Origin: JAMQPK01 sp035937795 | GTDB taxonomy: Bacteria; Acidobacteriota; Vicinamibacteria; Vicinamibacterales; JAMQPK01 | Assembly (NCBI GenBank): GCA_035937795.1 | Contig: DASZHO010000149.1 | Location: forward strand, 1-64,000 | Direction: 5' to 3' | DNA: 64,000 bases | Program-made: the position numbers and the translations under genes | Notes under the pieces: model-generated | Seen by the model: only the letters and a program-made list of their open reading frames with translations | What the model was told of the DNA's origin: nothing | Databases searched by the model: none | Part shown: positions 1 to 7,576 of the stretch, in pieces | Numbering within the stretch: the stretch's first letter is position 1 | Layout: the number at the start of each line of letters is the position of its first letter

Positions 1-119
1 CTCGCTGAGAATTTATCGACGCCCTCGTGGAGAAAGACCATGGCAATTACGATCCGCAACGTCCAAGTGCCGATACGGAGCCAACGGGATTCGGGCGAGA
101 GGACCTCGGGTTCAGCCAT
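1..119 (-). CDS. DoxX-family membrane protein, N-terminal fragment
   Basis: Only the first 39 codons lie in the window; the gene continues off the left edge. A hydrophilic start (MAEPEVLSPESRW) is followed by a hydrophobic stretch, RIVIAMVFLHEGVDKFSA, which resembles the first transmembrane helix of DoxX-type quinone-linked membrane proteins. The ATG is supported by a GGAGG at 127-131, 7 nt upstream. The family call rests on one helix, so it is tentative. The gene runs in the same direction as the SdpI/ArsR pair to its right, but about 120 bp separate them and nothing was recognised in that gap. Confidence 0.45.
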   Translation of the reverse strand, partial: MAEPEVLSPESRWLRIGTWTLRIVIAMVFLHEGVDKFSA

Positions 120-241
120 GTCAAAACCTCCGAAACTGCACGAGAAACGGTGCCCGGCCCCTTCCTGCCGAAGATGATTACCGCTGTATCGTCGGCCCCG
201 CCACGCACACGTTCCGAGCACCGCGCAGCAGTCGTCTCCTG

Positions 242-871
242 TTATTGATGCGCATATCTGTAGTGACAGAGGATCAGTATTCCGGCAGCCGCGAGACTCG
301 CCGGTCCGACCACGGGCGGCATCGCATCCTTAGACAGCACGGCGCCGGCGATCACGATGATCACGCCGAGGAGAACACTGAGGTGTCCGGCGGTTCGATG
401 CGTCAGCATCCACACGCGGCGATCGGCGAGGGTGCGTGGCGTGCCGATCCCGAGCGCGAGGTTGGGCCGCGTGCGAGGCAGGAGATCCCCGACGCGCATC
501 ACGACCAGCCCGAACAAGACAATCGTGCCTCGTGCGAACCATACACTCGGGGGCAACGCGCCGGTCAGCGCACCCATCACGAGCAGGTGCATGCCGATCA
601 CAAAGGCGACGACGGCAAACAGGATCGCATTGTAGGTCGGGGCGAAGGCCTCTTCTGGATCGCGAATCAGATCTCGCTTCCAGATGGCCGTCACCGACAC
701 GGCCATGACCGCTGCCAAGGTGGGGAGGAGGCCTGCGATGAGCGGCGTGGCCACAAACGCGTACGATCCGACTGCATACCGAGTCGTGGGCAGCCGCGCG
801 TAGGCGGCCATGCTGGCCACATAGCCAACTCCAATCACCAGTCGATATCGCCACACTCTGCCACCCGTCAC
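242..871 (-). CDS. SdpI-family integral membrane protein
   Basis: A 209-residue protein with about six hydrophobic segments. The C-terminal half contains the SdpI signature: LPRTRPNLALGIGTPRTLAD followed by RRVWMLTHRTAGHLSVLLG, matching the family's 'P-(K/R)-x-R-x-N-x-x-x-G-x-R/G-T-P-W/R-T-L' block. In Bacillus SdpI is both the immunity protein for the SdpC toxin and a receptor that sequesters the repressor SdpR. I place the start at GTG 871, because AGGAGG (878-883) lies 6 nt upstream and overlaps the stop of the regulator gene. A longer reading from 919 would overlap that gene by 47 bp. Coupled with the ArsR-type gene just upstream, as in sdpRI. No SdpC-like toxin gene is visible nearby. 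Confidence 0.8.
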   Translation of the reverse strand: MTGGRVWRYRLVIGVGYVASMAAYARLPTTRYAVGSYAFVATPLIAGLLPTLAAVMAVSVTAIWKRDLIRDPEEAFAPTYNAILFAVVAFVIGMHLLVMGALTGALPPSVWFARGTIVLFGLVVMRVGDLLPRTRPNLALGIGTPRTLADRRVWMLTHRTAGHLSVLLGVIIVIAGAVLSKDAMPPVVGPASLAAAGILILCHYRYAHQ

Positions 872-872
872 C

Positions 873-1184
873 TTAAACCTCCTGTTCGCGGCGAGGCGCC
901 CGACTCGGTTTACGCACAATGGGTTTGGTCCATTGCATTAAGTGCTGCACGAGGTCCTGAAACACCGACGTATTCAACTCGTAGTGAATCTCCTGACCGT
1001 GGCGTTGCGTGGTCACAAGCCCGGCCTCGCGTAGGATGGCGAGGTGTCGTGAAATCGTCGGCCAGCTGGACTCGAACCGATCGGCGATCTCGCCGGAGCT
1101 CCGGGGACCATGCCGCAACAATTGAAGGATGTCGCGACGTGTCTGGTCGGCGAGTGCTCGGAAGCCGGCGTTTGACGTCTTCAT
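873..1184 (-). CDS. ArsR-family transcriptional repressor (SdpR-like)
   Basis: A 103-residue winged-helix protein. FRALADQTRRDILQLLRHG is the classic ArsR N-terminal helix, followed by SSWPTISRHLAILREAGLV as the recognition helix region. It has no obvious metal-binding CxC motif, in line with SdpR-type autorepressors rather than metal sensors. It is the first gene of a two-gene operon with the SdpI-like gene (stop TAA 873-875 immediately before the GTG). A 12-bp perfect palindrome at 1195-1206 lies between the likely -10 (TATATT on the minus strand, 1212-1217) and the ATG, so autorepression is likely. SdpR itself is held at the membrane by SdpI in Bacillus; the same circuit here is inferred. 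Confidence 0.85.
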   Translation of the reverse strand: MKTSNAGFRALADQTRRDILQLLRHGPRSSGEIADRFESSWPTISRHLAILREAGLVTTQRHGQEIHYELNTSVFQDLVQHLMQWTKPIVRKPSRAPRREQEV

Positions 1185-1190
1185 GTAATT

Positions 1191-1217
1191 AGCAAATTAG
1201 CTAATTAACGAATATAA
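1191..1217 (-). promoter_or_regulatory. Probable promoter and autoregulatory operator of the ArsR/SdpI pair
   Basis: The sequence AATTAGCTAATT (1195-1206) is a perfect 12-bp palindrome, and the half-site ATTAGC is repeated just beside it (1188-1193). On the minus strand a TATATT at 1217-1212 can serve as -10, putting the palindrome over the transcript start and 8-20 nt before the regulator's ATG. The position and symmetry fit an ArsR-type operator; binding is inferred. Confidence 0.5.
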
Positions 1218-1256
1218 GTCAAGCCGGAACGCCCAGACCGGTCCAAGCATTCGTGC

Positions 1257-1284
1257 TTGCAATCTCACCTTATTTCGCTATTAT
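1257..1284 (+). promoter_or_regulatory. Promoter of padR gene, probably leaderless
   Basis: TTGCAA (1257-1262), a 16-nt spacer and TATTAT (1279-1284) make a good sigma-70 type promoter. The -10 ends 7 nt before the ATG at 1292, so the transcript would begin at or within a base of the start codon. There is no ribosome binding site before this gene, which agrees with leaderless translation. Confidence 0.5.
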
Positions 1285-1291
1285 TGAGTAA

Positions 1292-1627
1292 ATGCGCAAG
1301 CGAGATTACCCCGGGCAGTTCGAGCTGATGGTCCTCCTTGCCATCCTCCAGGCGGGCGACGACGCCTATGGTGTGCCGATCGCGCGAGAAATCGAGGACA
1401 CGACTGGCAAAGAAGTGGCCCTGGGCAGCATCTACGCCGCCCTCGACCGCCTCGAAGCCAAAGGCTTGGTCACCTCGGAAATGGGCGATCCGACGCCCGA
1501 GCGAGGCGGCCGTGCCAAACGCTATTTCCGCGTAACCGGCAAGGGCCTGCGGGAAGCGCGCGAGGCCCAGCGAACCCTGAAGAAGCTCTGGAACGGCGTA
1601 CCGCAGCTCGAGGGGAAGAAAGCATGA
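1292..1627 (+). CDS. PadR-family transcriptional regulator
   Basis: A 111-residue winged-helix protein. The segment FELMVLLAILQAGDDAYGVP and the following GSIYAALDRLEAKGLV and AKRYFRVTGKG blocks are diagnostic of the PadR N-terminal domain; a short C-terminal helix completes it. In Acidobacteria such PadR genes commonly head operons of permeases with 'prefix' domains, and here the stop codon overlaps the start of a permease-prefix protein by 4 bp. The likely role is control of this small operon. The ligand is unknown. Confidence 0.88.
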   Translation: MRKRDYPGQFELMVLLAILQAGDDAYGVPIAREIEDTTGKEVALGSIYAALDRLEAKGLVTSEMGDPTPERGGRAKRYFRVTGKGLREAREAQRTLKKLWNGVPQLEGKKA

Positions 1628-2226
1628 GATTCACGACTCCGCCAAGATCAGCAACTTCGCTACTAAGGGGTTGGGGCATCTCCGAAGCGCTGATTGGTGA
1701 TCTGGCCGAGGAGTTTTCACGCCAGCGATCGCCAATGTGGTATTGGCGACAGTCTTTGAGCGCCATCGTCATCAAGAGCTTTGACGATGTCCGCTCGCGT
1801 AAGTTGCTGGCGCTTCGGGCGGCCATCGTGGGTTGGACGGGCTTCTTTATCTTCTTCTTGGTCTTCTTTGTACCTCTATCAACGCTCGGCCAATGGCTGT
1901 TCGTCAGAGGGTTGGGCGACATTAGAGCCTGGTGGCCGAATGTTCGCGTCGCGTCTTTGGTCGTGGCACCTCTTGGGTTAGCTTCCATTGGTTGGCTTGT
2001 GGCGCGAACTCACGGCAGGGCGATGGTGCTCATGTTCATCGCGACGGTCGTCGTCTGGGGCATCGTCACGTTCCCAATGGATGACGTCAATCCGCTTCAT
2101 GGTTGGGTATCAGTTCGAGATGTACTTGTCGCGGGCACCCTCCATTTTCTGGTCGCCCCCATCGCGATTCTCCTCGGTGGAATCTTCGGAGCAAGCGCCC
2201 ACAACCAGACGGGAGTTGCCTCATGA
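1624..2226 (+). CDS. Permease-prefix-domain membrane protein, copy 1
   Basis: A 200-residue protein. The N-terminal block LLRGWGISEALIGDLAEEF followed by RSPMWYWRQSLSAI is the permease prefix domain 2 seen at the front of acidobacterial FtsX/MacB-type 'orphan' permeases. After it come about four hydrophobic helices, but no MacB or FtsX domain, so this is a stand-alone short form. It overlaps padR at its start and the next paralogue at its end (ATGA, 2223-2226), so the three genes are translationally coupled. Function is unknown; the context suggests a membrane protein under PadR control. Confidence 0.72.
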   Translation: MRFTTPPRSATSLLRGWGISEALIGDLAEEFSRQRSPMWYWRQSLSAIVIKSFDDVRSRKLLALRAAIVGWTGFFIFFLVFFVPLSTLGQWLFVRGLGDIRAWWPNVRVASLVVAPLGLASIGWLVARTHGRAMVLMFIATVVVWGIVTFPMDDVNPLHGWVSVRDVLVAGTLHFLVAPIAILLGGIFGASAHNQTGVAS

Positions 2227-2885
2227 CTCCACCGAGCCCAGCGACGTGGCTATTGAAGCGGTTCGTTGTGAGCGAGGCACTGGCCGGCGACCTGGCAGAA
2301 GAATATCGACGCGGGCGCTCGGCCTCCTGGTACTGGCGACAAGTACTGGCCGCGGTGGTCGTGGCTTCTATCAAGGAGGTCGGCGGACACAAACTGAATG
2401 CCATGCGCGCCATCGCCACAGGCTGGGCAGTCCTACTGCTAATCTTCATCGGGCTCGGCGATCGTGTTGCCAATGGGCTCGCGTACCAGTTCTGGGGCTG
2501 GACGCGGGAAATCGGCGCTAGCTCAACGTACGTCTGGCAGCCGTTTCACATTACAGCGGCCTTCGTGTCGTATGCGGGCTTCGCCATTTCAGCGTGGGCT
2601 GTCGTTCGATCCCAGCGCGACCAGGCATTGCCCATGCTACTTGCCTACCTCGCTTCTGTCGTCGTGGTGCTCACGAGTGCGGCGACATTTGTCGCATGGA
2701 TAGCTCGTCCAATCGCTGTGCCGCATCCTCTCTTTTACGTGGTATCACCGACACTTCCGTACGTATCGCGATCGGGCTTGCTGTTTCTGCCGCTGACCAT
2801 CCTCCTCGTCGGTCTCCTGAGCGCTCGTCATTCCAAGATGGGCGCAACAACCGCAAGCAGAATTTCGGCAGGAGGCCCGAGATGA
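2223..2885 (+). CDS. Permease-prefix-domain membrane protein, copy 2
   Basis: A 220-residue paralogue of the gene before it. It begins with ATWLLKRFVVSEALAGDLAE and RSASWYWRQVLAAVV, the same prefix block, then about five hydrophobic helices. The start is fixed by the ATGA overlap with copy 1; the open frame extends further upstream inside copy 1 but that part is only a shadow. Its own stop overlaps the start of a third, broken copy (ATGA at 2882-2885). No catalytic motif is visible. Confidence 0.72.
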   Translation: MTPPSPATWLLKRFVVSEALAGDLAEEYRRGRSASWYWRQVLAAVVVASIKEVGGHKLNAMRAIATGWAVLLLIFIGLGDRVANGLAYQFWGWTREIGASSTYVWQPFHITAAFVSYAGFAISAWAVVRSQRDQALPMLLAYLASVVVVLTSAATFVAWIARPIAVPHPLFYVVSPTLPYVSRSGLLFLPLTILLVGLLSARHSKMGATTASRISAGGPR

Positions 2886-3133
2886 GATCGTCGAAGCCTC
2901 CGTTCCTCGCTACGTGACTTTTGACCCGATTCGGCTCAGATGAGGCCCTGGTTGGCGACTTGCGGGAAGAGCTTGCAAGCGGTCGATCGCGTTGGTGGTA
3001 CTGGCGCCAGGTGGTCTTGATCGTGTTCCGGCAGCGTGCCCTGATACTCACAAACACGCTCCAGCCCCTGCCATCCGCATTCCCGGGCGATCACCTCACG
3101 GTTCACCTGACATTTGATTACCAACGAAAGTGA
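2882..3133 (+). pseudogene. Third permease-prefix paralogue, interrupted by an in-frame TGA
   Basis: The ATG at 2882 overlaps the preceding stop codon, as in the other two copies. Translation reads MRSSKPPFLAT, then TGA at 2915-2917, then continues in the same frame as LLTRFGSDEALVGDLREEL and RSRWWYWRQVVL. In copy 2 the equivalent position is the Trp of ATWLL, so one TGG-to-TGA change explains the stop. Beyond about residue 60 the similarity ends, and the transmembrane part is missing. Both the stop and the truncation mark it as a decayed gene. Confidence 0.7.
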
Positions 3134-3169
3134 ACGCCTTTCCTCAACCTGTACGGTGCAGAAACCTTG

Positions 3170-3330
3170 TCACGCCGCCAGGACGTACTCGTGAACCACA
3201 CCACCGAGACGATCGCGACGCGGGACACGACCTTCGCCCCATTCTGTCGCCGGCGCGAACGGCGGATGTGTCGAGTGGGGCGGCGCGAGGGCAGCGCTCG
3301 GTGAGGCCGGTGGCCGTTGTAAGGGAGCAT
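3170..3330 (-). pseudogene. Remnant of an integrase-type transposase, C-terminal end
   Basis: Read on the minus strand, YNGHRPHRALPSRRPTR (from about 3318) is the end of a DDE integrase core as found in IS3/IS481-like transposases. In another frame, VPRRDRLGGVVHEYVLAA followed by TGA (3170-3172) is the typical extreme C-terminus of the same family. The two halves are in different frames, so at least one frameshift separates them, and the upstream catalytic region is gone. The stretch from 3331 to 3453 holds nothing I can recognise. Confidence 0.6.
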
Positions 3331-3453
3331 GGCCTATCCCTCCGAGGGCTCCGCTTCGAAACTATTGCAAGCAACCCTGCTTGCGCCCCACGGACATCTT
3401 GCAAGGCGTCGCCCGATTCCGACGATAAGTCGTTGATTCACTGAGGGAAGTAG

Positions 3454-3529
3454 TGGCGCGCCCGGCAGGACTCGAACCTGCGACCCTCGGCTTAGAAGGC
3501 CGATGCTCTATCCACTGAGCTACGGGCGC
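3454..3529 (-). tRNA. tRNA-Arg (anticodon UCU)
   Basis: A complete 76-nt cloverleaf including an encoded CCA. The acceptor stem GCGCCCG pairs with CGGGCGC, the D arm is GCTC/GAGC, the anticodon stem is TCGGC/GCCGA with loop CTTCTAA (anticodon at 3494-3496), and the T arm is GCAGG-TTCGAAT-CCTGC with discriminator G. It decodes AGA. The transposase remnant and the broken permease copy lie on its 3' side, so the tRNA flank has seen insertion and decay. Confidence 0.95.
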
Positions 3530-3588
3530 GTACGGTGCGAAGTCCTAGTGTAACAAGTCCTTACGTGGCTGGCCCGCGTCATCCGTTC

Positions 3589-4245
3589 TCACCGGCACGC
3601 CGCCCGTGGCGAACAATCCTGACCCACGTGGTCGACAAAATATTTCAGCAGGAACTCGGCGAGACGCCCGTCTTCCGGCGGCAGAGTCACTCTGATCTCT
3701 TCGTAGCCCTCAACCTTGCCGTGGTCGTAGGCCGCCGCGCCGCGAACAGGCAAGTCGCCCCCGTTTGCCAAAGCATAGGTCACGACGCCGGACGTGACGG
3801 TTGTGACCGTAAGGCCGCGCGGAACAGCGACCGAGTTCTTGCCATCGCGGTTGTACTCGTCATTCCATTCCTTCAGCGCGTCTGGAAAATACGGCGCCGC
3901 GCTGCTCAGCATGCATCCCACGCACGCCGAGATCACCGTGTAGGTGATGTGTGGTCCGGACGTGCCATCGTTGCCGGCGGGATAGAGCTGAACAACCATG
4001 TTCCCGTCCGCACCGACTGCACCAGCACCGGTCCATGACCGGGGTGCCAGCCACACCTGTCCCGCCGCGCCGTATGCAGAAAGCTGAAGCTCGGGCGGCG
4101 CCTCAACGTTGATAGTCGCCGGATACGTCGGTGCCGGCTCGTCGGGCAACCCAAAACCCGTCGGGAGAACCGTGACCGGTAGTGTGACCGTTGCGGCGTC
4201 CAGTACCATCACGGCCGCGGCGAAAATCAACGCGCCGACGCCCAT
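3589..4245 (-). CDS. Exported protein of unknown function (possibly DUF4850-like)
   Basis: A 218-residue protein starting at the ATG before MGVGALIFAAAVMVLDAA, which looks like a signal peptide or membrane anchor. The body is rich in beta-type sequence (TYPATINVEAPPELQLSAYG and WLAPRSWTGAGAVGADGNMV) with four cysteines, two in ACVGCM and two near the C-terminus. I know of similar uncharacterised exported proteins, possibly the DUF4850 group, but cannot confirm it. The open frame extends upstream to 4461, but that part is low-complexity arginine/serine sequence over the divergent gene's promoter. Function unknown. Confidence 0.55.
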   Translation of the reverse strand: MGVGALIFAAAVMVLDAATVTLPVTVLPTGFGLPDEPAPTYPATINVEAPPELQLSAYGAAGQVWLAPRSWTGAGAVGADGNMVVQLYPAGNDGTSGPHITYTVISACVGCMLSSAAPYFPDALKEWNDEYNRDGKNSVAVPRGLTVTTVTSGVVTYALANGGDLPVRGAAAYDHGKVEGYEEIRVTLPPEDGRLAEFLLKYFVDHVGQDCSPRAACR

Positions 4246-4319
4246 CTTTACCGACGCCCGTGCCACGCGAAGAGAGTAGCACGGTCGCCGAACGCTTCCT
4301 CGGTCGTTGCAGGATCGGA

Positions 4320-4325
4320 AATAAT
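4320..4325 (+). promoter_or_regulatory. -10 box of the YdeI-like gene (leaderless)
   Basis: AATAAT at 4320-4325 lies 6 nt before the ATG at 4332. There is no ribosome binding site in between, so the transcript probably starts at the start codon. No strong -35 is seen. Confidence 0.35.
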
Positions 4326-4331
4326 CAGCGG

Positions 4332-4898
4332 ATGCCCTCCAGGACGCTGAAGACGCTCGAGGTGAACGGCTGCCACGAATGGCGGAAGTGGCTGGCCGAG
4401 CATCACGACGCGGAGTCCGAGGTGTGGCTCGTCTTTTACAAACGTCAGACGGGTCGGCCATCGATCGCCTACCACGATGCCCTCGATGAGGCGCTGTGCT
4501 TCGGCTGGATCGATAGCCTCGTCAAGCGTTTCGATGACGCGCGGTATGCCCGCAAGTTCACGCCGCGGAAGCCCGACAGCAAGTGGTCGGCCATAAATCG
4601 CAAACGGTACGCCGAGCTCAAGGCAAGCGGGCGGTTGATGCCCGCCGGGGTGAACCGCGCGCCGACCGATCGGCGCGACGATGCGCGCAGGGTGTTCCCG
4701 TCGAAGATCCCGCGGTACATTCAACTGGCGCTCGAGGAGCGCCCGCGAGCCCGGGCCTATTTCGACAGCCTCGCGCCATCATATCGGCGCATGTACATCG
4801 CGTGGATCGATTCCGCCAAGCAACAGGAAACGAAGGCGAGGCGGCTGCGTGAGGCAATCGCCCTGCTCGCGGCGGGCAAGAAGCTTGGATTGAAGTAA
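4332..4898 (+). CDS. YdeI/OmpD-associated family protein
   Basis: A 188-residue protein. The family pattern is clear: EWRKWLAEHHDAESEVWLVF, then SIAYHDALDEALCFGWIDSL with the characteristic ALCFGWID motif, then RKFTPRKPDSKWSAINRKR. The C-terminal RRMYIAWIDSAKQQETKARR block is also conserved in the family. Members are small cytoplasmic proteins of uncertain role, linked in some bacteria to peptide or bacteriocin resistance. The gene stands alone between two minus-strand genes with its own -10 box. The start at 4332 is chosen because the domain begins there; the open frame upstream is not supported. Confidence 0.85.
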   Translation: MPSRTLKTLEVNGCHEWRKWLAEHHDAESEVWLVFYKRQTGRPSIAYHDALDEALCFGWIDSLVKRFDDARYARKFTPRKPDSKWSAINRKRYAELKASGRLMPAGVNRAPTDRRDDARRVFPSKIPRYIQLALEERPRARAYFDSLAPSYRRMYIAWIDSAKQQETKARRLREAIALLAAGKKLGLK

Positions 4899-4909
4899 CG
4901 ACTCAATCC

Positions 4910-5404
4910 TCAGGGTTTCGGCGGAAGGGGCGTCGCCGTGCGCGACCCGGTGATGTGTCCGTATCGCTCCTCGACGTCGGCTCGGACATCCTTGAGGGAC
5001 GCCCCCTTTTCGCACATTTGCTTTGCCCGTTCGGCGACGGCCAGACACATCGCACACGCGATGCCGTGCTCGTTCCACTCGGTCACGTCACCGTTCTTCG
5101 CGCGGGCCTTCACGAAACAGTCTTCGCTCGAGCGGTGTCCGCTCTGATCGCATCCGCAGAAGCACGGCACATACCCAAGAACCTCGGGATGTTCGGCGGC
5201 AAACCGGTACGTGGCGCGAATCACCTCGGGCGGGCGCGGCAGCAGCCGGGCGTCGATGTCCGGCAGATGCAGAGCCGGAAGATTCGCCTGCGGATGCGGT
5301 GCCAGCTTGGCCGCACGCGGGGCCGCGGGAGCGGCCGACTGTGCGGCGAGGACGGCGGTCAAACCGGCAATCAGCATCGGTAGAATGATTCGCTTTTCGA
5401 TCAT
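4910..5404 (-). CDS. Exported PCYCGC-motif protein
   Basis: A 164-residue protein with an N-terminal signal segment (RIILPMLIAGLTAVLAAQ) and an Ala/Pro-rich linker. The core reads YVPCFCGCDQSGHRSSEDCF followed by EWNEHGIACAMCLAVAERA, a variant of the PCYCGC-motif family in which Cys clusters and an N/H-containing motif suggest metal binding. The final helix (KGASLKDVRADVEERYG) is also typical. Homologues are small exported proteins in Firmicutes and Acidobacteria with no settled function. The gene converges with the upstream YdeI-like gene and diverges from the haem-motif gene next door. Confidence 0.75.
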   Translation of the reverse strand: MIEKRIILPMLIAGLTAVLAAQSAAPAAPRAAKLAPHPQANLPALHLPDIDARLLPRPPEVIRATYRFAAEHPEVLGYVPCFCGCDQSGHRSSEDCFVKARAKNGDVTEWNEHGIACAMCLAVAERAKQMCEKGASLKDVRADVEERYGHITGSRTATPLPPKP

Positions 5405-5439
5405 GAGACTACAATATACGTCAGCCGAAGGTTTTGCGC

Positions 5440-6729
5440 ATGCGTCTCAGTGCGATGCTCACGGGTGGGCTGCTTGTCGTGGCCGTCAGTGGTGCCGCCC
5501 TCATCGGGCAGCGTCTCGACGTGTTCGTCGCCTCGCGTGATCATCCCGCCATCGATTACAGCAGCGGACCCGTCCGGGATCCGGTCTCGGCATTGAATCG
5601 GCGTATCGAGGATGGAGCCGGCCAGCTCGAGTTTGAAGCGACGAGCGGGTATTTGCGGTCCGTGCTCAAGGCGCTCGAGATACCGATCGAATCGCAGGTC
5701 GTCGTCTTTTCTCAGACCAGTGAGCAGTCCTCGCAGATAAGCCTCCGCAATCCCCGCGCCATCTTTTTCAACGATAGCGTCATGATCGGGTGGGTCCGCG
5801 GTACCGACCACCTCGAGGTGGCTGCCGGAGACCCGCGGCAAGGTGTGATCTTCTATACGCTCGGCCAGTCGACTGCCGGCAAGCCGGCGTTCAAACGCGA
5901 CGACACGTGTCTGCAGTGCCACTTGACCTGGGACACCCTCGGTGTGCCGGGAGTCCAGGTCCTCAGCACCTTTCCGATGTCGGATGACCCGAACGCCTAC
6001 GCCAGTGGCTTTGTCGCCGATCACCGCAGCCCGTTGGACCAGCGGTGGGGCGGCTGGTACGTGACGGGCAAGTCGGTGCCGATTCGGCACATGGGGAATG
6101 TCCCGGTCATTCAGCCGGCGGCGATGTTGGCGAAGGGGCCCGCTCTTCCGCCCAAGCTGGAATCGCTGGCAGGGCAGTTCGATACAAAGGCATTTCTCTC
6201 CCCTTACAGCGACATCGTCGCGCTGATGGTCCTGGAACACCAGACGCACATGACAAACCTGCTCACGCGCATTGGTTGGGAAATGCGCCTCTCGTCTTAC
6301 GAAGCGCAGAAGACACACGCGAGTGAGGTCACCGATCGCGTTCGCAGCGCGACGCGGGATCTGGTGGATTATCTGCTGTTTGTCGACGAAACTCCGGTGA
6401 CGAGTCGCCTCCAGGGCTCCTCGGGTTTCGCCGAGAAATTTTCGGCCGAAGGACCGCGCGACAGCCTGGGGCGGTCCCTGCGCCAGCTCGATCTCGAGCG
6501 CCGGTTGATGCGGTATCCCTGCAGCTACATGATTTACAGCAGTGCTTTCGATGCGTTGCCGGACCTGGCAAAGGACCTCGTCTACAAACGGATGTGGCAG
6601 ATCCTGTCTGGAGAAGAAAAGGAAGCTCCGTATACTCGCCTGTCTCTTGCGGATCGCCAGGCCATCGTCCAGATCCTGCGGGAAACCAAAAAAGGGCTGC
6701 CCGAGTATTTCCGGCCCCTCACCAGATGA
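5440..6729 (+). CDS. Exported protein with one CxxCH haem motif
   Basis: A 429-residue protein with an N-terminal signal/anchor segment (MLTGGLLVVAVSGAALI). A single haem-binding motif CLQCH occurs at residues 157-161, in the context KPAFKRDDTCLQCHLTWDT. A downstream GMxHMGNVP-like region (PIRHMGNVPVIQP) may supply an axial ligand. Much of the rest is helical and has no known enzyme signature. The ATG at 5440 has AAGG 8 nt upstream and is preferred over the TTG at 5434. It resembles uncharacterised periplasmic cytochrome-like proteins found in Acidobacteria and Planctomycetes; electron transfer is an inference from the motif. Confidence 0.6.
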   Translation: MRLSAMLTGGLLVVAVSGAALIGQRLDVFVASRDHPAIDYSSGPVRDPVSALNRRIEDGAGQLEFEATSGYLRSVLKALEIPIESQVVVFSQTSEQSSQISLRNPRAIFFNDSVMIGWVRGTDHLEVAAGDPRQGVIFYTLGQSTAGKPAFKRDDTCLQCHLTWDTLGVPGVQVLSTFPMSDDPNAYASGFVADHRSPLDQRWGGWYVTGKSVPIRHMGNVPVIQPAAMLAKGPALPPKLESLAGQFDTKAFLSPYSDIVALMVLEHQTHMTNLLTRIGWEMRLSSYEAQKTHASEVTDRVRSATRDLVDYLLFVDETPVTSRLQGSSGFAEKFSAEGPRDSLGRSLRQLDLERRLMRYPCSYMIYSSAFDALPDLAKDLVYKRMWQILSGEEKEAPYTRLSLADRQAIVQILRETKKGLPEYFRPLTR

Positions 6730-6733
6730 CCGC

Positions 6734-7576
6734 TTAGTAATTCGTCGTCCGATCGATCAGGCCGCGCTCGCGGGCACTGTGGTCGGCCACGCCGAAGACG
6801 AACACCGCAGCCACCCCCAGACCCAGCGTCGCGACGGCCAGTATTCCCAGTAACTGAAGATCGCTGAACGCGGAGAGCGTCGGAAATTCCTGCGCGACGT
6901 GACCCACCAGCGCGCGCCGGACGAGTTCCAGCCAGTACGTGATCGGCAAGGCCAGTCCGATCGGCCGCAAGTACCTCGGCAACACCTCGAGCGGAAAGAT
7001 CGCGCCGCTGAAGAGGTACAGGGCGCCGGCCACGGCGTCTCCAATCAGCCACGATTGATGCACGATCACCAGCACCACGCCGGCAAGCAGCAGTCCCAGC
7101 GTCGCAAGCATGACCATTCCGACCGCGAGCGTGGAGAAAAACAGCATCCACCTCACTTCAAGAACATGCACGGTGACATGCAGGAACAGCACGCCGAAGA
7201 GCACCGTGACCAGCACCGAGAGCGAGCCCGTGAGGAACCGCGCCACTCCGCGGCCCACGAGGTACATCCGGATGTCGATTGGCGCGACGTACACCGACCT
7301 CAGCGTTCGATAGCGCTCGCGGTCTTCAATGACGGCGAACGACATGCCCGTCATCACCGCGCCGACGTAGATGTAAAACGCATTGCCGAGATACATGTAC
7401 GAAAACGCCGTCGACGCGAAGTCGCTTTTCGTCACCATCGCGTACATCACGACAAGGATCCCGGCCGAGGTCAGCGGCTTGATGATCGAGTAGATCGCAA
7501 ATAGAAACGGATCGGTCCAATTCGATTCGATCTGCCAGCCGAGCCACGCCGCGGTCCTCAGCGAACGCCAGATCAT
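6734..7576 (-). CDS. ABC-2 type transporter permease, second subunit
   Basis: A 280-residue protein with six predicted membrane helices typical of ABC-2 permeases. The C-terminal region GALYLFSGAIFPLEVLPRYL followed by LPITYWLELVRRAL is the conserved ABC-2 block. The start at 7576 overlaps the stop of the first permease by 4 bp (ATGA); the open frame reading on to 8311 is a shadow of that gene. It ends the four-gene export operon, with the ATPase and the other permease upstream. The substrate is unknown; drug or lipid export is typical for the family. Confidence 0.85.
   Translation of the reverse strand: MIWRSLRTAAWLGWQIESNWTDPFLFAIYSIIKPLTSAGILVVMYAMVTKSDFASTAFSYMYLGNAFYIYVGAVMTGMSFAVIEDRERYRTLRSVYVAPIDIRMYLVGRGVARFLTGSLSVLVTVLFGVLFLHVTVHVLEVRWMLFFSTLAVGMVMLATLGLLLAGVVLVIVHQSWLIGDAVAGALYLFSGAIFPLEVLPRYLRPIGLALPITYWLELVRRALVGHVAQEFPTLSAFSDLQLLGILAVATLGLGVAAVFVFGVADHSARERGLIDRTTNY

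Noticed and set aside
4912..4960. Terminator between the YdeI-like and PCYCGC genes
   Set aside because: GC-rich sequence but no clear stem followed by a U-tract on either strand.
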